This document shows, in pieces, positions 8,317 through 15,766 of a stretch of DNA of 51,325 bases. The DNA lies in NCBI GenBank assembly GCA_023392595.1, contig JAEVYU010000015.1:1-51325 (forward strand), in the 5' to 3' direction. This DNA is from Bacillota bacterium (GTDB lineage: Bacteria; Bacillota; UBA4882; UBA8346). The notes below the pieces were generated by a model. The model saw only the letters and a program-made list of their open reading frames with translations, did no database searches and was not told the origin of the DNA. The stretch's first letter is position 1; each line of letters begins with the position of its first letter. A program made the position numbers and the translations under genes.

Positions 8317-8936
8317 GAGCGGAGTTCCCCAAAATTCTTAAGAACTCTTAATCCGGCCTGACTGCTTTTCTCGGGATGGAATTGAAAAGCCGTCACATTT
8401 TCATGAGTGATTCCGGAACAGTACCCAAAACCATAATCAGTTGTGCAGGCGGTGATGCCGGGATTAGCCGGTTTTACATAATACGAGTGAACGAAATAAA
8501 CAAAGCTGCCATCAGGCACTCCGTGTAAAAGTGGCGTGTCCTGATGCTTTTTAATTTGGTTCCAGCCAATCTGGGGCACTTTGAGATCACTTGCCGGAAA
8601 GCGGAGAACTTGACCAGGGAAAATTCCCAAACCTTGACTAAGGCATTCCTGGGCGCCGAAGCTTTCGGAACTCTCTTCAAACAACATTTGCAAGCCAAGA
8701 CAAATTCCCAAAAAAGGCCGTCCGGAATGAACAACCTCACGAACAACGGAAGCCATGCCTGCCCGATTCAAATTTTCCATTGATTTTGCAAAAGCTCCCA
8801 CGCCCGGTAGAACTACTTTATCAGCTTCCAGAACCACCTTGGGATCTGTGGATACTATTGCAGAATATCCCAGAGCATCAAAAGCTTTCTGAACACTTTT
8901 TAGATTTCCGACCCCGTAATCAATTATGGCAATCAT
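8313..8936 (-). CDS. hisH: Imidazole glycerol phosphate synthase, glutaminase subunit HisH
   Basis: 207-residue class I glutamine amidotransferase that feeds ammonia to HisF. The nucleophile elbow is FLGICLGLQMLFEES (catalytic Cys in GICLG), and the His/Glu pair is in FQFHPEKSSQAG. The N terminus IAIIDYGVGNLKSV is typical. It overlaps hisA by 4 bp, consistent with coupled translation. Confidence 0.97.
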   Translation of the reverse strand: MIAIIDYGVGNLKSVQKAFDALGYSAIVSTDPKVVLEADKVVLPGVGAFAKSMENLNRAGMASVVREVVHSGRPFLGICLGLQMLFEESSESFGAQECLSQGLGIFPGQVLRFPASDLKVPQIGWNQIKKHQDTPLLHGVPDGSFVYFVHSYYVKPANPGITACTTDYGFGYCSGITHENVTAFQFHPEKSSQAGLRVLKNFGELRS

Positions 8937-8944
8937 TGATTTAT

Positions 8945-9529
8945 TTAGAGAATCCCTTTCGTCGAAGGAACTCCTTTTATCCTTTCATCAATTTTGACGG
9001 CTGAGGCCAGCGCCCTGCCAAATGCTTTAAAAATAGCCTCTATACAATGATGGGAATTGGCGCCATCCACTAAATGAATATGGAGATTCATTTCTCCCTG
9101 AACGGATACGGCACGGAAAAACTCTTCCACCATTTCTATATCAAAATGATTCAAATGTCCTTTACCAAGTTCCGCCCGGTACTGAAGATAAGCGCGGCCG
9201 CTCAAATCGATAACCACCAATGCCAAAGCTTCATCCATCGGAACATAAGAATCACCATAACGGGTAATTCCGCATTTATCCCCCAAAGCCTTCTTGATCG
9301 CCTGGCCCAATACAATGCCGACATCTTCGACCGTATGATGGGAATCGACCTCTAAGTCGCCCGTAGCGGCAATCGTCAGGTCAATTTGGCCATGCCTGGC
9401 GATTTGAGTCAACATATGGTCGAAAAAACCTATTCCCGTATCAATTTGCTGAAGCCCCGAACCATCCAAATTTAGCTCAAGCTTAATTCGAGTTTCACTG
9501 GTATTTCGTTCAATAGTAGCCGTTCTCAT
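8945..9529 (-). CDS. hisB: Imidazoleglycerol-phosphate dehydratase HisB
   Basis: 194 residues, the monofunctional dehydratase without the N-terminal phosphatase domain of enteric HisB. Duplicated metal-binding motifs are visible: DHMLTQIARHG and DSHHTVEDVGI in the first half, HFDIEMVEEF and NSHHCIEAIFKA in the second. It converts imidazole glycerol phosphate to imidazole acetol phosphate. It sits 8 bp from hisH and 9 bp from hisD. A histidinol-phosphatase must be encoded elsewhere. Confidence 0.97.
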   Translation of the reverse strand: MRTATIERNTSETRIKLELNLDGSGLQQIDTGIGFFDHMLTQIARHGQIDLTIAATGDLEVDSHHTVEDVGIVLGQAIKKALGDKCGITRYGDSYVPMDEALALVVIDLSGRAYLQYRAELGKGHLNHFDIEMVEEFFRAVSVQGEMNLHIHLVDGANSHHCIEAIFKAFGRALASAVKIDERIKGVPSTKGIL

Positions 9530-9538
9530 TGCCGGAGA

Positions 9539-10849
9539 TCACTCCATTCTGATTTTTATCGCCTTAGCATGTGCATCCAAGCCCTCAACCGCAGCGATAG
9601 TCGTGGCAGCATTTCCATATTTTTGAATTCCCGCTTGATTATAAGAAATAATACTGGTCTTTTTCATGAAATGGTCTACATTCAAACCGGAAGCGAACCG
9701 GGCCGTACCATTGGTTGGCAATACATGGTTGGTCCCTGCTATATAATCACCAATGGGCTCCGTAGAAAACGGACCCAAAAAAACAGCGCCGGCATTTTTA
9801 ACCCGGTTTATAAAGCTCCAAGGATCGCTTACAACTAATTCCATATGTTCAGGCGCACAATAATTGGCTAAATCCAAAGCTTCATTCAGATCAACTGTTA
9901 TAACGATACCCCCATTTAGCTTAATGGAGGCCTCGGCTATCTCCCGTCGGCTCAATCCGGCCAATTGTTTATCGAGTTCCCCGGCAACAGCTTGCGCAAG
10001 TTTACGGGAAGGCGTTAACAGAAAAGCGCCCGCTTCATTCACCGGCCCATGTTCGGCCTGAGAAAGCAGATCCGCTGCCATATATGCCGGATTTGCCGTA
10101 TCATCGGCGATGATTAAGATTTCACTGGGTCCGGCCAACATATCTAAACCTACGAACCCAAAAACCTGCCGTTTAGCCTCAGTTACGAATTGGTTCCCCG
10201 GACCGACGATGACATCGATTGGTTTTATGGTATCTGTCCCAAAGGCCATGGCCGCTATAGCTTGAGCTCCTCCTACTTTATAAACTTCACCAATGTTGCA
10301 TTCTGCAGCCGCGGCCAATAAATAGGGATTAATTTTTCTTTCTTTATTTGGAGGAGTGCAAATGATTACCCTTTTTACTCCGGCAACCACAGCCGGCAAA
10401 GCATTCATTAACACGGAGGATACCAAAGGAGTTTTTCCGGCCACTCCGCCCGGCACATAAAGACCGGCTGATTCAACGGCCTGAATCCTCTGCCCCAGAA
10501 CGATACCGTCCTCTTTGACATCCATCCAATCTTTAGGCAATTGTTTGGTATGGAATTCCAAAATATTCGTCTTTGCTTGTCGTATCGCTTGCACAAACTC
10601 GGGAGAAACCAGCTTTTCTGCTTCAAGGAACTCATCGGGCTTTACTTGCAATGTAGCTTTGGTCAGCTTGACTTGATCAAAACGTTCAGTAAAATCAACG
10701 AGCGCCTCATCTCCCGATCTTTTTACCGCATCCATAATGGTCATGACTTTGGAACTTAAATCCGTTTGAGTTGATCCCTGAAATTTAGCACGCCGATTTA
10801 ATAATTGAAGAACCTCTTTTTTTTCAGTAAGAGTATGATATATTCTCAT
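9539..10849 (-). CDS. hisD: Histidinol dehydrogenase HisD
   Basis: 436 residues; oxidises histidinol to histidine with two NAD. Family blocks include VGPGNQFVTEAKRQVFG, GLDMLAGPSEILI, DLLSQAEHGP and NYCAPEHMELV. The frame opens upstream at 10882, but the ribosome site AGGAGCC lies a few bases before ATG 10849 (MRIYHTLTEKK), so I use that. First gene of the his operon, with a clear promoter upstream. hisG, hisC and hisE are absent from the window, and hisI is separate at 13109. Confidence 0.96.
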   Translation of the reverse strand: MRIYHTLTEKKEVLQLLNRRAKFQGSTQTDLSSKVMTIMDAVKRSGDEALVDFTERFDQVKLTKATLQVKPDEFLEAEKLVSPEFVQAIRQAKTNILEFHTKQLPKDWMDVKEDGIVLGQRIQAVESAGLYVPGGVAGKTPLVSSVLMNALPAVVAGVKRVIICTPPNKERKINPYLLAAAAECNIGEVYKVGGAQAIAAMAFGTDTIKPIDVIVGPGNQFVTEAKRQVFGFVGLDMLAGPSEILIIADDTANPAYMAADLLSQAEHGPVNEAGAFLLTPSRKLAQAVAGELDKQLAGLSRREIAEASIKLNGGIVITVDLNEALDLANYCAPEHMELVVSDPWSFINRVKNAGAVFLGPFSTEPIGDYIAGTNHVLPTNGTARFASGLNVDHFMKKTSIISYNQAGIQKYGNAATTIAAVEGLDAHAKAIKIRME

Positions 10850-10904
10850 TTTTGGCTCCTGGAATTTAACGCAGATGCGCATATTATTGCTGTAATATTC
10901 CTTT

Positions 10905-10933
10905 AATTTACCATATCACCTTTTGAAAGTCAA
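10905..10933 (-). promoter_or_regulatory. his operon promoter
   Basis: Minus-strand -35 TTGACT (10928-10933), 17-bp spacer, -10 TAAATT (10905-10910), about 55 bp before the hisD ATG. No T-box or other leader structure fits in the short leader, so regulation is not evident. Confidence 0.75.
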
Positions 10934-10997
10934 TGAAGGTCGGGGCTTCCTTATTCTTATTTCTGTTACAACCATTTAAAAATTAAAAACTGTTATC

Positions 10998-11026
10998 TTG
11001 AAAATTTAATAAATATGGTTTATAAT
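10998..11026 (+). promoter_or_regulatory. ohr promoter
   Basis: Plus-strand -35 TTGAAA (10998-11003), 17-bp spacer, -10 TATAAT (11021-11026), 35 bp upstream of the ohr start. No OhrR-type operator could be recognised with confidence. Confidence 0.7.
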
Positions 11027-11061
11027 TAATATAGTTAGAAATAGATATGGAGATGATGAAC

Positions 11062-11484
11062 ATGAAAATTCTTTATAAAGCTCAAGCAAATTCTATCGGC
11101 GGCCGCAAAGGAAAGGTTACGGTGAAGGATAGCCCCCTGGAGTTTCAAATGGCCGCTCCTGTGGAGTTGGGCGGAACCGGGGAGAAAGGGACCAATCCTG
11201 AACAATTATTTGCTGCGGGTTATGCGGCTTGTTTTGAAAGTGCCGTTTTACACGTGGCTCGCAATCGTAAACTTGATTTGAAAGAAACTTCTGTCCAAGC
11301 CGAAGTAGGTATTGGCCCTAATGGGCAAGGAGGTTATTTGTTGGCGGTTTGGATTACGGCGACATTGACTGGGGTAGATCAGGAAATTGCCGATGAAGTG
11401 GTCCGGGAAGCGCACAAAGTATGTCCATACTCCAACGCCACCCGGGGTAATATCGAAGTGATTGTCACGGCTAAAGCGCTTTAA
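11062..11484 (+). CDS. ohr: Organic hydroperoxide resistance protein Ohr
   Basis: About 140 residues, OsmC/Ohr superfamily thiol peroxidase reducing organic hydroperoxides. Both reactive cysteines are present: FAAGYAACFESAV and CPYSNATRGN. The Arg loop region and the N-terminal LYKAQANSIGGRKGKV match Ohr rather than OsmC. Several in-frame ATGs occur (11047-11062); the GGAG at 11048-11051 best serves ATG 11062. Single-gene unit with its own promoter and terminator, divergent from hisD. Confidence 0.95.
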   Translation: MKILYKAQANSIGGRKGKVTVKDSPLEFQMAAPVELGGTGEKGTNPEQLFAAGYAACFESAVLHVARNRKLDLKETSVQAEVGIGPNGQGGYLLAVWITATLTGVDQEIADEVVREAHKVCPYSNATRGNIEVIVTAKAL

Positions 11485-11500
11485 TCCATAAAGCATAATA

Positions 11501-11543
11501 AAACCGCGGATTTCGCTTGATACCGATATTCGCGGTTTTTTAT
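11501..11543 (+). terminator. ohr terminator
   Basis: AAACCGCG (11501-11508) pairs with CGCGGTTT (11531-11538), followed by a T run to 11543. The loop is about 22 nt and can extend the pairing by GAT/ATT. Confidence 0.75.
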
Positions 11544-11592
11544 TATTAAAATAGGACTGCAAAAAATCAAAGTTCAAGTTGGAAACATGAAT

Positions 11593-11940
11593 TTATCTGC
11601 AAAAAGATCTTCGGTCACGCTCAGTTGTTCCACAATAACAATGCCGATGTTCTTCACCCCTAGAAGATTTGTCACAAGAAGTTTTTCCATCAAGATCATG
11701 GACATGCCCATTGTACAAATATTTTGCTTTATCGGTACATCCGTGATAGCGGTGAATATGCCCATCGTTACATGAAGTTACTCCCTCATATTCATGTTTA
11801 TGGCATGGAGTATCCGCACATGGAGATGTTACTCCCCGGATAATATGCCGATGACAATCATCGACTTTCGTACAAATCGCAAAAGTGTGTACATGAAAAT
11901 AAGGGGGCTGACATCTATTCTCACAATGCTTTTTTCCCAT
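11593..11940 (-). CDS. YmaF-like His/Cys-repeat protein
   Basis: 115 residues with six H-x-H motifs (16/18, 30/32, 47/49, 61/63, 79/81, 98/100) spaced 14-19 apart, in repeats of the form GHxHxxxGxTS..DGHxH seen in Bacillus YmaF. Unlike what I recall of YmaF, this copy also has 12 cysteines (6, 10, 23, 29, 41, 46, 57, 68, 89, 101, 103, 114). There is no signal peptide. A strong ribosome site AAAGGAGAT precedes the ATG. Metal binding is inferred from the ligands. It lies 117 bp downstream of the DUF692-like gene on the same strand. Confidence 0.75.
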   Translation of the reverse strand: MGKKHCENRCQPPYFHVHTFAICTKVDDCHRHIIRGVTSPCADTPCHKHEYEGVTSCNDGHIHRYHGCTDKAKYLYNGHVHDLDGKTSCDKSSRGEEHRHCYCGTTERDRRSFCR

Positions 11941-12057
11941 TTTCGATCTCCTTTAAAGAGAATTCTAATTTAGTTTATGATTTGGGAAAAAAGTTGTTAT
12001 ATTCCAACTGTACAGGTTTATAATTTTTGGCTTAAGGCATAAAGAATTATAAGCCCA

Positions 12058-12924
12058 TCAGCCCCCATGTGCTTTAATAATCGAGCGAATTCTTAAAATC
12101 ATCCGTTCTAACTCCAGCGGGCTGTTCCTTACAATGGGCTCATATTCTTGTTGCAAGTTCAGCAGTTCATCCGGCAACCCGCCATACTCGATGGTAATCG
12201 TCTCGGGATGGGTTTTCGACAGTAAAAAATCAATCAATTGATAATCATCTTCACTTAAAGCAGTGTGGGTATCACGCAGACCTTCTTGAGGCCTTTCCAA
12301 AACACCGCCCAGATGAATTTCCCGCAGGCGATCGAGTGGCAATTCCTGAATATAATCCATCAAGTCCCTTTGCATATGCCAAGCGCTGCACCGGGAATGG
12401 GCAATATCCAGAAGAAAACCGCAATCGCTCTCCCAGCAAATCTCTTTGATGAACTGAGGTTCCGACCCCCACTTGAAATGTCGCCACCAAGTGTAATAAG
12501 GAAAATTCTCCAAAATCAACGGCAACTGAATCTGATCTTTTACTTCAGAAATAACTTTTAAAAAATGAGCCGTAAGGGTTTTTTGGACTTCAGGGTGATT
12601 TTGGTGTTGGTATGCTGCCAGTTCCGGGAAGAAATCCACCCTTGCTTCCAAATGTGTAGACAAATAAGGAGGATCCGTACACTCCAGTACTTTCCGTACA
12701 GTTTCTATATTCAACCGTTGCCTTGGATCGGGATGGCCCAAAAAAATTACCCCAAGCTGAGCCAGATGAGGTAGACGAGATAAGAAAATATCCGGATCTT
12801 CAAATTGATGCCAGCATCCTGGAAACGGACTGGTTGGACATTTCACATAGTTGATGGGTAGGTTGGGATTTTTCTCCAACAAACCGAGTAAGGCTTTTGA
12901 GTAATTTACTGCGATCTTCATCAT
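12058..12924 (-). CDS. DUF692/MNIO-like TIM-barrel protein
   Basis: 288 residues. The C-terminal half shows the ligand pattern of the DUF692 (multinuclear iron oxygenase, MbnB/TglH) superfamily: LILENFPYY, CGFLLDIAHSRCSAWHM, LREIHLGG, RDTHTALSEDD and TIEYGG. The N-terminal half is divergent. Known members use iron to modify cysteines of precursor peptides, but many homologues are uncharacterised and related xylose-isomerase-like barrels look similar. No partner protein (RRE type) is adjacent. The Cys-rich protein downstream is a possible substrate; this is hypothesis. Confidence 0.6.
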   Translation of the reverse strand: MMKIAVNYSKALLGLLEKNPNLPINYVKCPTSPFPGCWHQFEDPDIFLSRLPHLAQLGVIFLGHPDPRQRLNIETVRKVLECTDPPYLSTHLEARVDFFPELAAYQHQNHPEVQKTLTAHFLKVISEVKDQIQLPLILENFPYYTWWRHFKWGSEPQFIKEICWESDCGFLLDIAHSRCSAWHMQRDLMDYIQELPLDRLREIHLGGVLERPQEGLRDTHTALSEDDYQLIDFLLSKTHPETITIEYGGLPDELLNLQQEYEPIVRNSPLELERMILRIRSIIKAHGG

Positions 12925-13108
12925 AAAAATAGCCTCTTTTGCAGATTGATCTTGAATCCAATAAACTCTTATTTATCTTACTGCAATCCCCCCTAAAATG
13001 AAAGAAAAACTTCTATTTAAAATCCAGGCTGGCAACTGGCTATTCTCTATGATATTATTGTTTACATGAAATGAGCTAGGAAAATGATTTGTCTAAAAGG
13101 TGATGGAA

Positions 13109-13519
13109 ATGAACCTATTGGAAGAAGGAAAAACCCTTCAATTGGATTTTGAAAAAATAACCAAAGTTGCCTCGAAGTGTTCAGGCGTTATTCCGGTGGT
13201 AGTCCAAAATATTGATACCCGAGAGGTAATCCTGCTGGCTTATGTAAACCAAAAAGCCCTTGAAATTTCACTCTCTACCCAAACTGCGGTTTTCTGGTCC
13301 ACATCCCGGAATGAATTATGGGAAAAGGGCAAAACTTCCGGCGAGTTTTTCGATTTAATCGAGGTTTACGTCAATTGTGAACAAAATTCCCTTCTTTATA
13401 CGGTCAGACCGCGGCGGGGCGGCATATGCCATACCAAAAACCAAAATGGTGAACCTCGTAATTGTTATTATCGAAAGATTAACTTCCATACCCGGAAGCT
13501 TGAGAACATGAATCCCTAA
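13109..13519 (+). CDS. hisI: Phosphoribosyl-AMP cyclohydrolase HisI, variant metal site
   Basis: About 136 residues, without a fused HisE domain. It opens the purine ring of PR-AMP, step three of histidine synthesis. Diagnostic blocks are LLAYVNQKALEISL and WSTSRNELWEKGKTSG. The three zinc cysteines are present (VNCEQN, GGICHTK, RNCYY). The usual Mg-binding DCDxD cluster reads NCEQN instead, so the Asp ligands are replaced. The SD AAGG and eight-base spacing favour ATG 13109 over GTG 13100. It stands apart from the his operon, on the other strand. Confidence 0.88.
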   Translation: MNLLEEGKTLQLDFEKITKVASKCSGVIPVVVQNIDTREVILLAYVNQKALEISLSTQTAVFWSTSRNELWEKGKTSGEFFDLIEVYVNCEQNSLLYTVRPRRGGICHTKNQNGEPRNCYYRKINFHTRKLENMNP

Positions 13520-13520
13520 A

Positions 13521-13557
13521 ATAAAAACCACCCTTCAATATTGGGGTGGATTTTGGT
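13521..13557. terminator. Terminator between hisI and the DUF378 gene
   Basis: CCACCC (13528-13533) pairs with GGGTGG (13544-13549). Reading the minus strand, the stem is followed by TTTTTATTTT, a strong terminator for the DUF378 gene; on the plus strand the tail is ATTTTGG. Confidence 0.75.
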
Positions 13558-13773
13558 TTATTTCACTTTATCATCTTCATTATGGACCTCGCGTTGGCGG
13601 AACAACAAACTGATACAATATAGTCCGGCTATCCCCACGAGTGAATAAACGACCCGGCTAAAAGGAGCAGACTGGCCCCCAAAAAGGTGGGCAACTAAAT
13701 CATACCTGAAAAGACCCACCAGAAGCCAATTAAGAGCGCCGATGATTACCAGTACCAAGGAAAATCTGTCCAA
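13558..13773 (-). CDS. DUF378 family small membrane protein
   Basis: 71 residues with two membrane segments. It fits DUF378 (LVLVIIGALNWLLVGLF, then SRVVYSLVGIAGLYCIS) and has a charged C-terminal tail. Function unknown. TTG start supported by GGAGTG about eight bases upstream. It appears to be a single-gene unit ended by the terminator at 13521-13557. Confidence 0.85.
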   Translation of the reverse strand: MDRFSLVLVIIGALNWLLVGLFRYDLVAHLFGGQSAPFSRVVYSLVGIAGLYCISLLFRQREVHNEDDKVK

Positions 13774-13946
13774 AAAAATTTCACTCCAATCTTTGGTTTA
13801 ATGCTGGAAACTCCAGCCCGGGATTAAATTCTAACCCAGAATTAGTATGCCAAAGTTTTTTAAAAACATTACTTGAATTTCTAGCCATGCTTACTCCCCA
13901 CATTGTAATGGAAATATCCGGCCGATGGTAGGAAATTCAACTAAAA

Positions 13947-15074
13947 CTATTTCGGTAGGATTTTAGCCTTTCGTATTTTTCCAATTCGTTTTCGATCATG
14001 CGATTTACGGAAATACCAATCCAAAAAGCCCATTGCAAAGGAATTTTTCTTTTGTGTAATGGCCTTTTTTTCTCCCAAATAAATATTGCCTCTGTTTGTA
14101 GTGGGTTGAATATATTGTATCAAGGGTATGTTGTTGATAGTTTTTAGAATATTTCTTAACAACATCTCCGCTTCCCGCCAGGGGTCCATTGAATGAAAAA
14201 GCTGGTTTGCGCCTTGGATAAAGGTGCTTTCGCCGCAGGCAAAAACCATTTTCCCCCCTTGGGCTCGTAAATCAGCCTCGACCATAACCCGTCCCCGCTC
14301 ATCGATTTTAAGACCGCTACCTTCCAAAATTGGATAATCGGTTGCTACGGTGGTCCATATTAAAAAACCGTATTCCAACACGGAATGGTCATTAAATACT
14401 AAAAAGTCGCCGGTAACCCTGGTGACAGTTCGCCCCAATAAAAGATCAACCCGCCATTCTTTTAATCGATTTTGAACCATTTTTTTGACTTTAATATCAA
14501 AGCCCGGCAACAATGTCTGCGCCTCTTCGATTAGTGTAATATTCAGACTACGATGATGCCTTTCTCCCAGGCAACGAAGGGCCAGAGCAATCTCTACCCC
14601 TAATTTTCCCGCACCTACAATGGTAATATTGGATTCAATGCTCTTTTTAAGGAAATGTTGTTTTAATTTCTGCAAATTGTCATGGAAGTAAATAGTGATT
14701 CCGTAATAGGATAGCCCTTCAGCATAACGTCCAAAAGGTTCCAAATTCAACGAAAGAATATCATAGGTAATCCTCCGTCCATCTTCCAATGCCACCTTTT
14801 TATTCTCCGTATCGATTTTAACAGGCTGAGCTATGATTAAACGAACGCCTTTACGCTCACACAAGGTCGAAATATCAATTTGTACATCCTTCTCTGAGAA
14901 GATTCCCTCCAAATAACCTGCAGCCATTTCCGGGTAATAAAATGAAGGAAAAGGATTCACCAGAATAATTTTTAAACGTTCCATTTCCCTAACCGACAGT
15001 TTACTTAAAAAGCAAAGGTGGGTTAGACTACCTCCAATTAACAATATTCTAGTTTTGGCTACTGGCTTCTTCAT
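13947..15074 (-). CDS. FAD/NAD(P) oxidoreductase, SelD-associated (TIGR03169) type
   Basis: 375-residue pyridine nucleotide-disulfide oxidoreductase-like flavoprotein. The N terminus (ILLIGGSLTHL, then FYYPEMAAGYLEGIF, then TYDILSLNLEP) resembles the domain found fused to or beside selenophosphate synthase, and more distantly type 2 NADH dehydrogenase. A second nucleotide fold is at ITIVGAGKLGVEIA, and the FAD C-terminal site is VFACGES. The usual GGGHxH reads GGSLTH. No selD is in the window. Substrate unknown. The SD GGCGGA precedes the ATG. Confidence 0.8.
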   Translation of the reverse strand: MKKPVAKTRILLIGGSLTHLCFLSKLSVREMERLKIILVNPFPSFYYPEMAAGYLEGIFSEKDVQIDISTLCERKGVRLIIAQPVKIDTENKKVALEDGRRITYDILSLNLEPFGRYAEGLSYYGITIYFHDNLQKLKQHFLKKSIESNITIVGAGKLGVEIALALRCLGERHHRSLNITLIEEAQTLLPGFDIKVKKMVQNRLKEWRVDLLLGRTVTRVTGDFLVFNDHSVLEYGFLIWTTVATDYPILEGSGLKIDERGRVMVEADLRAQGGKMVFACGESTFIQGANQLFHSMDPWREAEMLLRNILKTINNIPLIQYIQPTTNRGNIYLGEKKAITQKKNSFAMGFLDWYFRKSHDRKRIGKIRKAKILPK

Positions 15075-15353
15075 AGATTTCCGCCTTGTTCAATGATTTT
15101 TCATACTCCCGGCAAGACTTAAAAGGGATCAACTCTTACATATTCTATCGGTTGAATCTACGAAGACCTTTATCCAAGGGTAATTTGAAAAACAAAGGAA
15201 TTTAAAAATTTATGCAAAAAGCGCTCTATGCGCTTTGATGATATCAAAAAGCCATTATTTTTTATATGCTATTAATGTTCACAGATGATTAATGAATCGT
15301 ATTATCAAACCCAAGCGTATTGAAATTTTTAAATTGGATCGCAGGTGATATGA
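15075..15353. other. Divergent intergenic region with GCGC hairpin
   Basis: 279 bp between the divergent flavoprotein and coiled-coil genes. It holds an AAAGCGC/GCGCTTT hairpin around 15219-15237 with a 5-nt loop and the palindrome TGATATCA just after it. Since transcription diverges here, an operator or leader role is more likely than termination. No further gene is seen. Confidence 0.4.
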
Positions 15354-15635
15354 ATGGATCGTTTTAACCGACGCTGGATTTCAGTAGAGGAACACCAGAA
15401 ACTCCAAACGCGCCTAGAGGAATTAGAGGCAGAAAATGAAAAATTAAAAAGCCGCAATGACCTGGTACGTGACTTAATTGGCCTCCTGGCTTCCAGTAAC
15501 CGGCCATTAATGGGCAATAACACCAGCAATAGCACAAACAAAGTGGATAGCGGCTCTCTCCAGCAATTTGTGGAATTGGCAAAAGATTTATCCACTGATA
15601 TCCGGAATATCGTAAAATCAATCAATAAGAATTAA
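15354..15635 (+). CDS. Small coiled-coil protein, unknown
   Basis: 93 residues, soluble. Residues about 11-33 (EEHQKLQTRLEELEAENEKL) form a clear heptad coiled coil; the tail is Asn/Ser-rich and ends in a predicted helix (FVELAKDLSTDIRNIVKSI). A good ribosome site (AGGTGAT) precedes the ATG. No family recognised. Single-gene unit, convergent with galE. Confidence 0.65.
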   Translation: MDRFNRRWISVEEHQKLQTRLEELEAENEKLKSRNDLVRDLIGLLASSNRPLMGNNTSNSTNKVDSGSLQQFVELAKDLSTDIRNIVKSINKN

Positions 15636-15717
15636 GCCTTTTAAAGGTAAGCTTATTTTTTCTATGGGAACGGGTTCATGTACGAGTAAACGCACTGGTT
15701 CACTCGGATAAAACCAC

Positions 15718-15749
15718 AGGAGCCAGAAATCTTCTTCATTCTGGCTCCT
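15718..15749 (-). terminator. Terminator of the gal operon
   Basis: An 11-bp perfect stem, AGGAGCCAGAA (15718-15728) with TTCTGGCTCCT (15739-15749), 10-nt loop, lies 18 bp beyond the galE stop. On the minus strand GTGGTTTTAT follows. It may also stop the small plus-strand gene at 15354. Confidence 0.75.
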
Positions 15750-15766
15750 GACGTATTACTCTTTAA

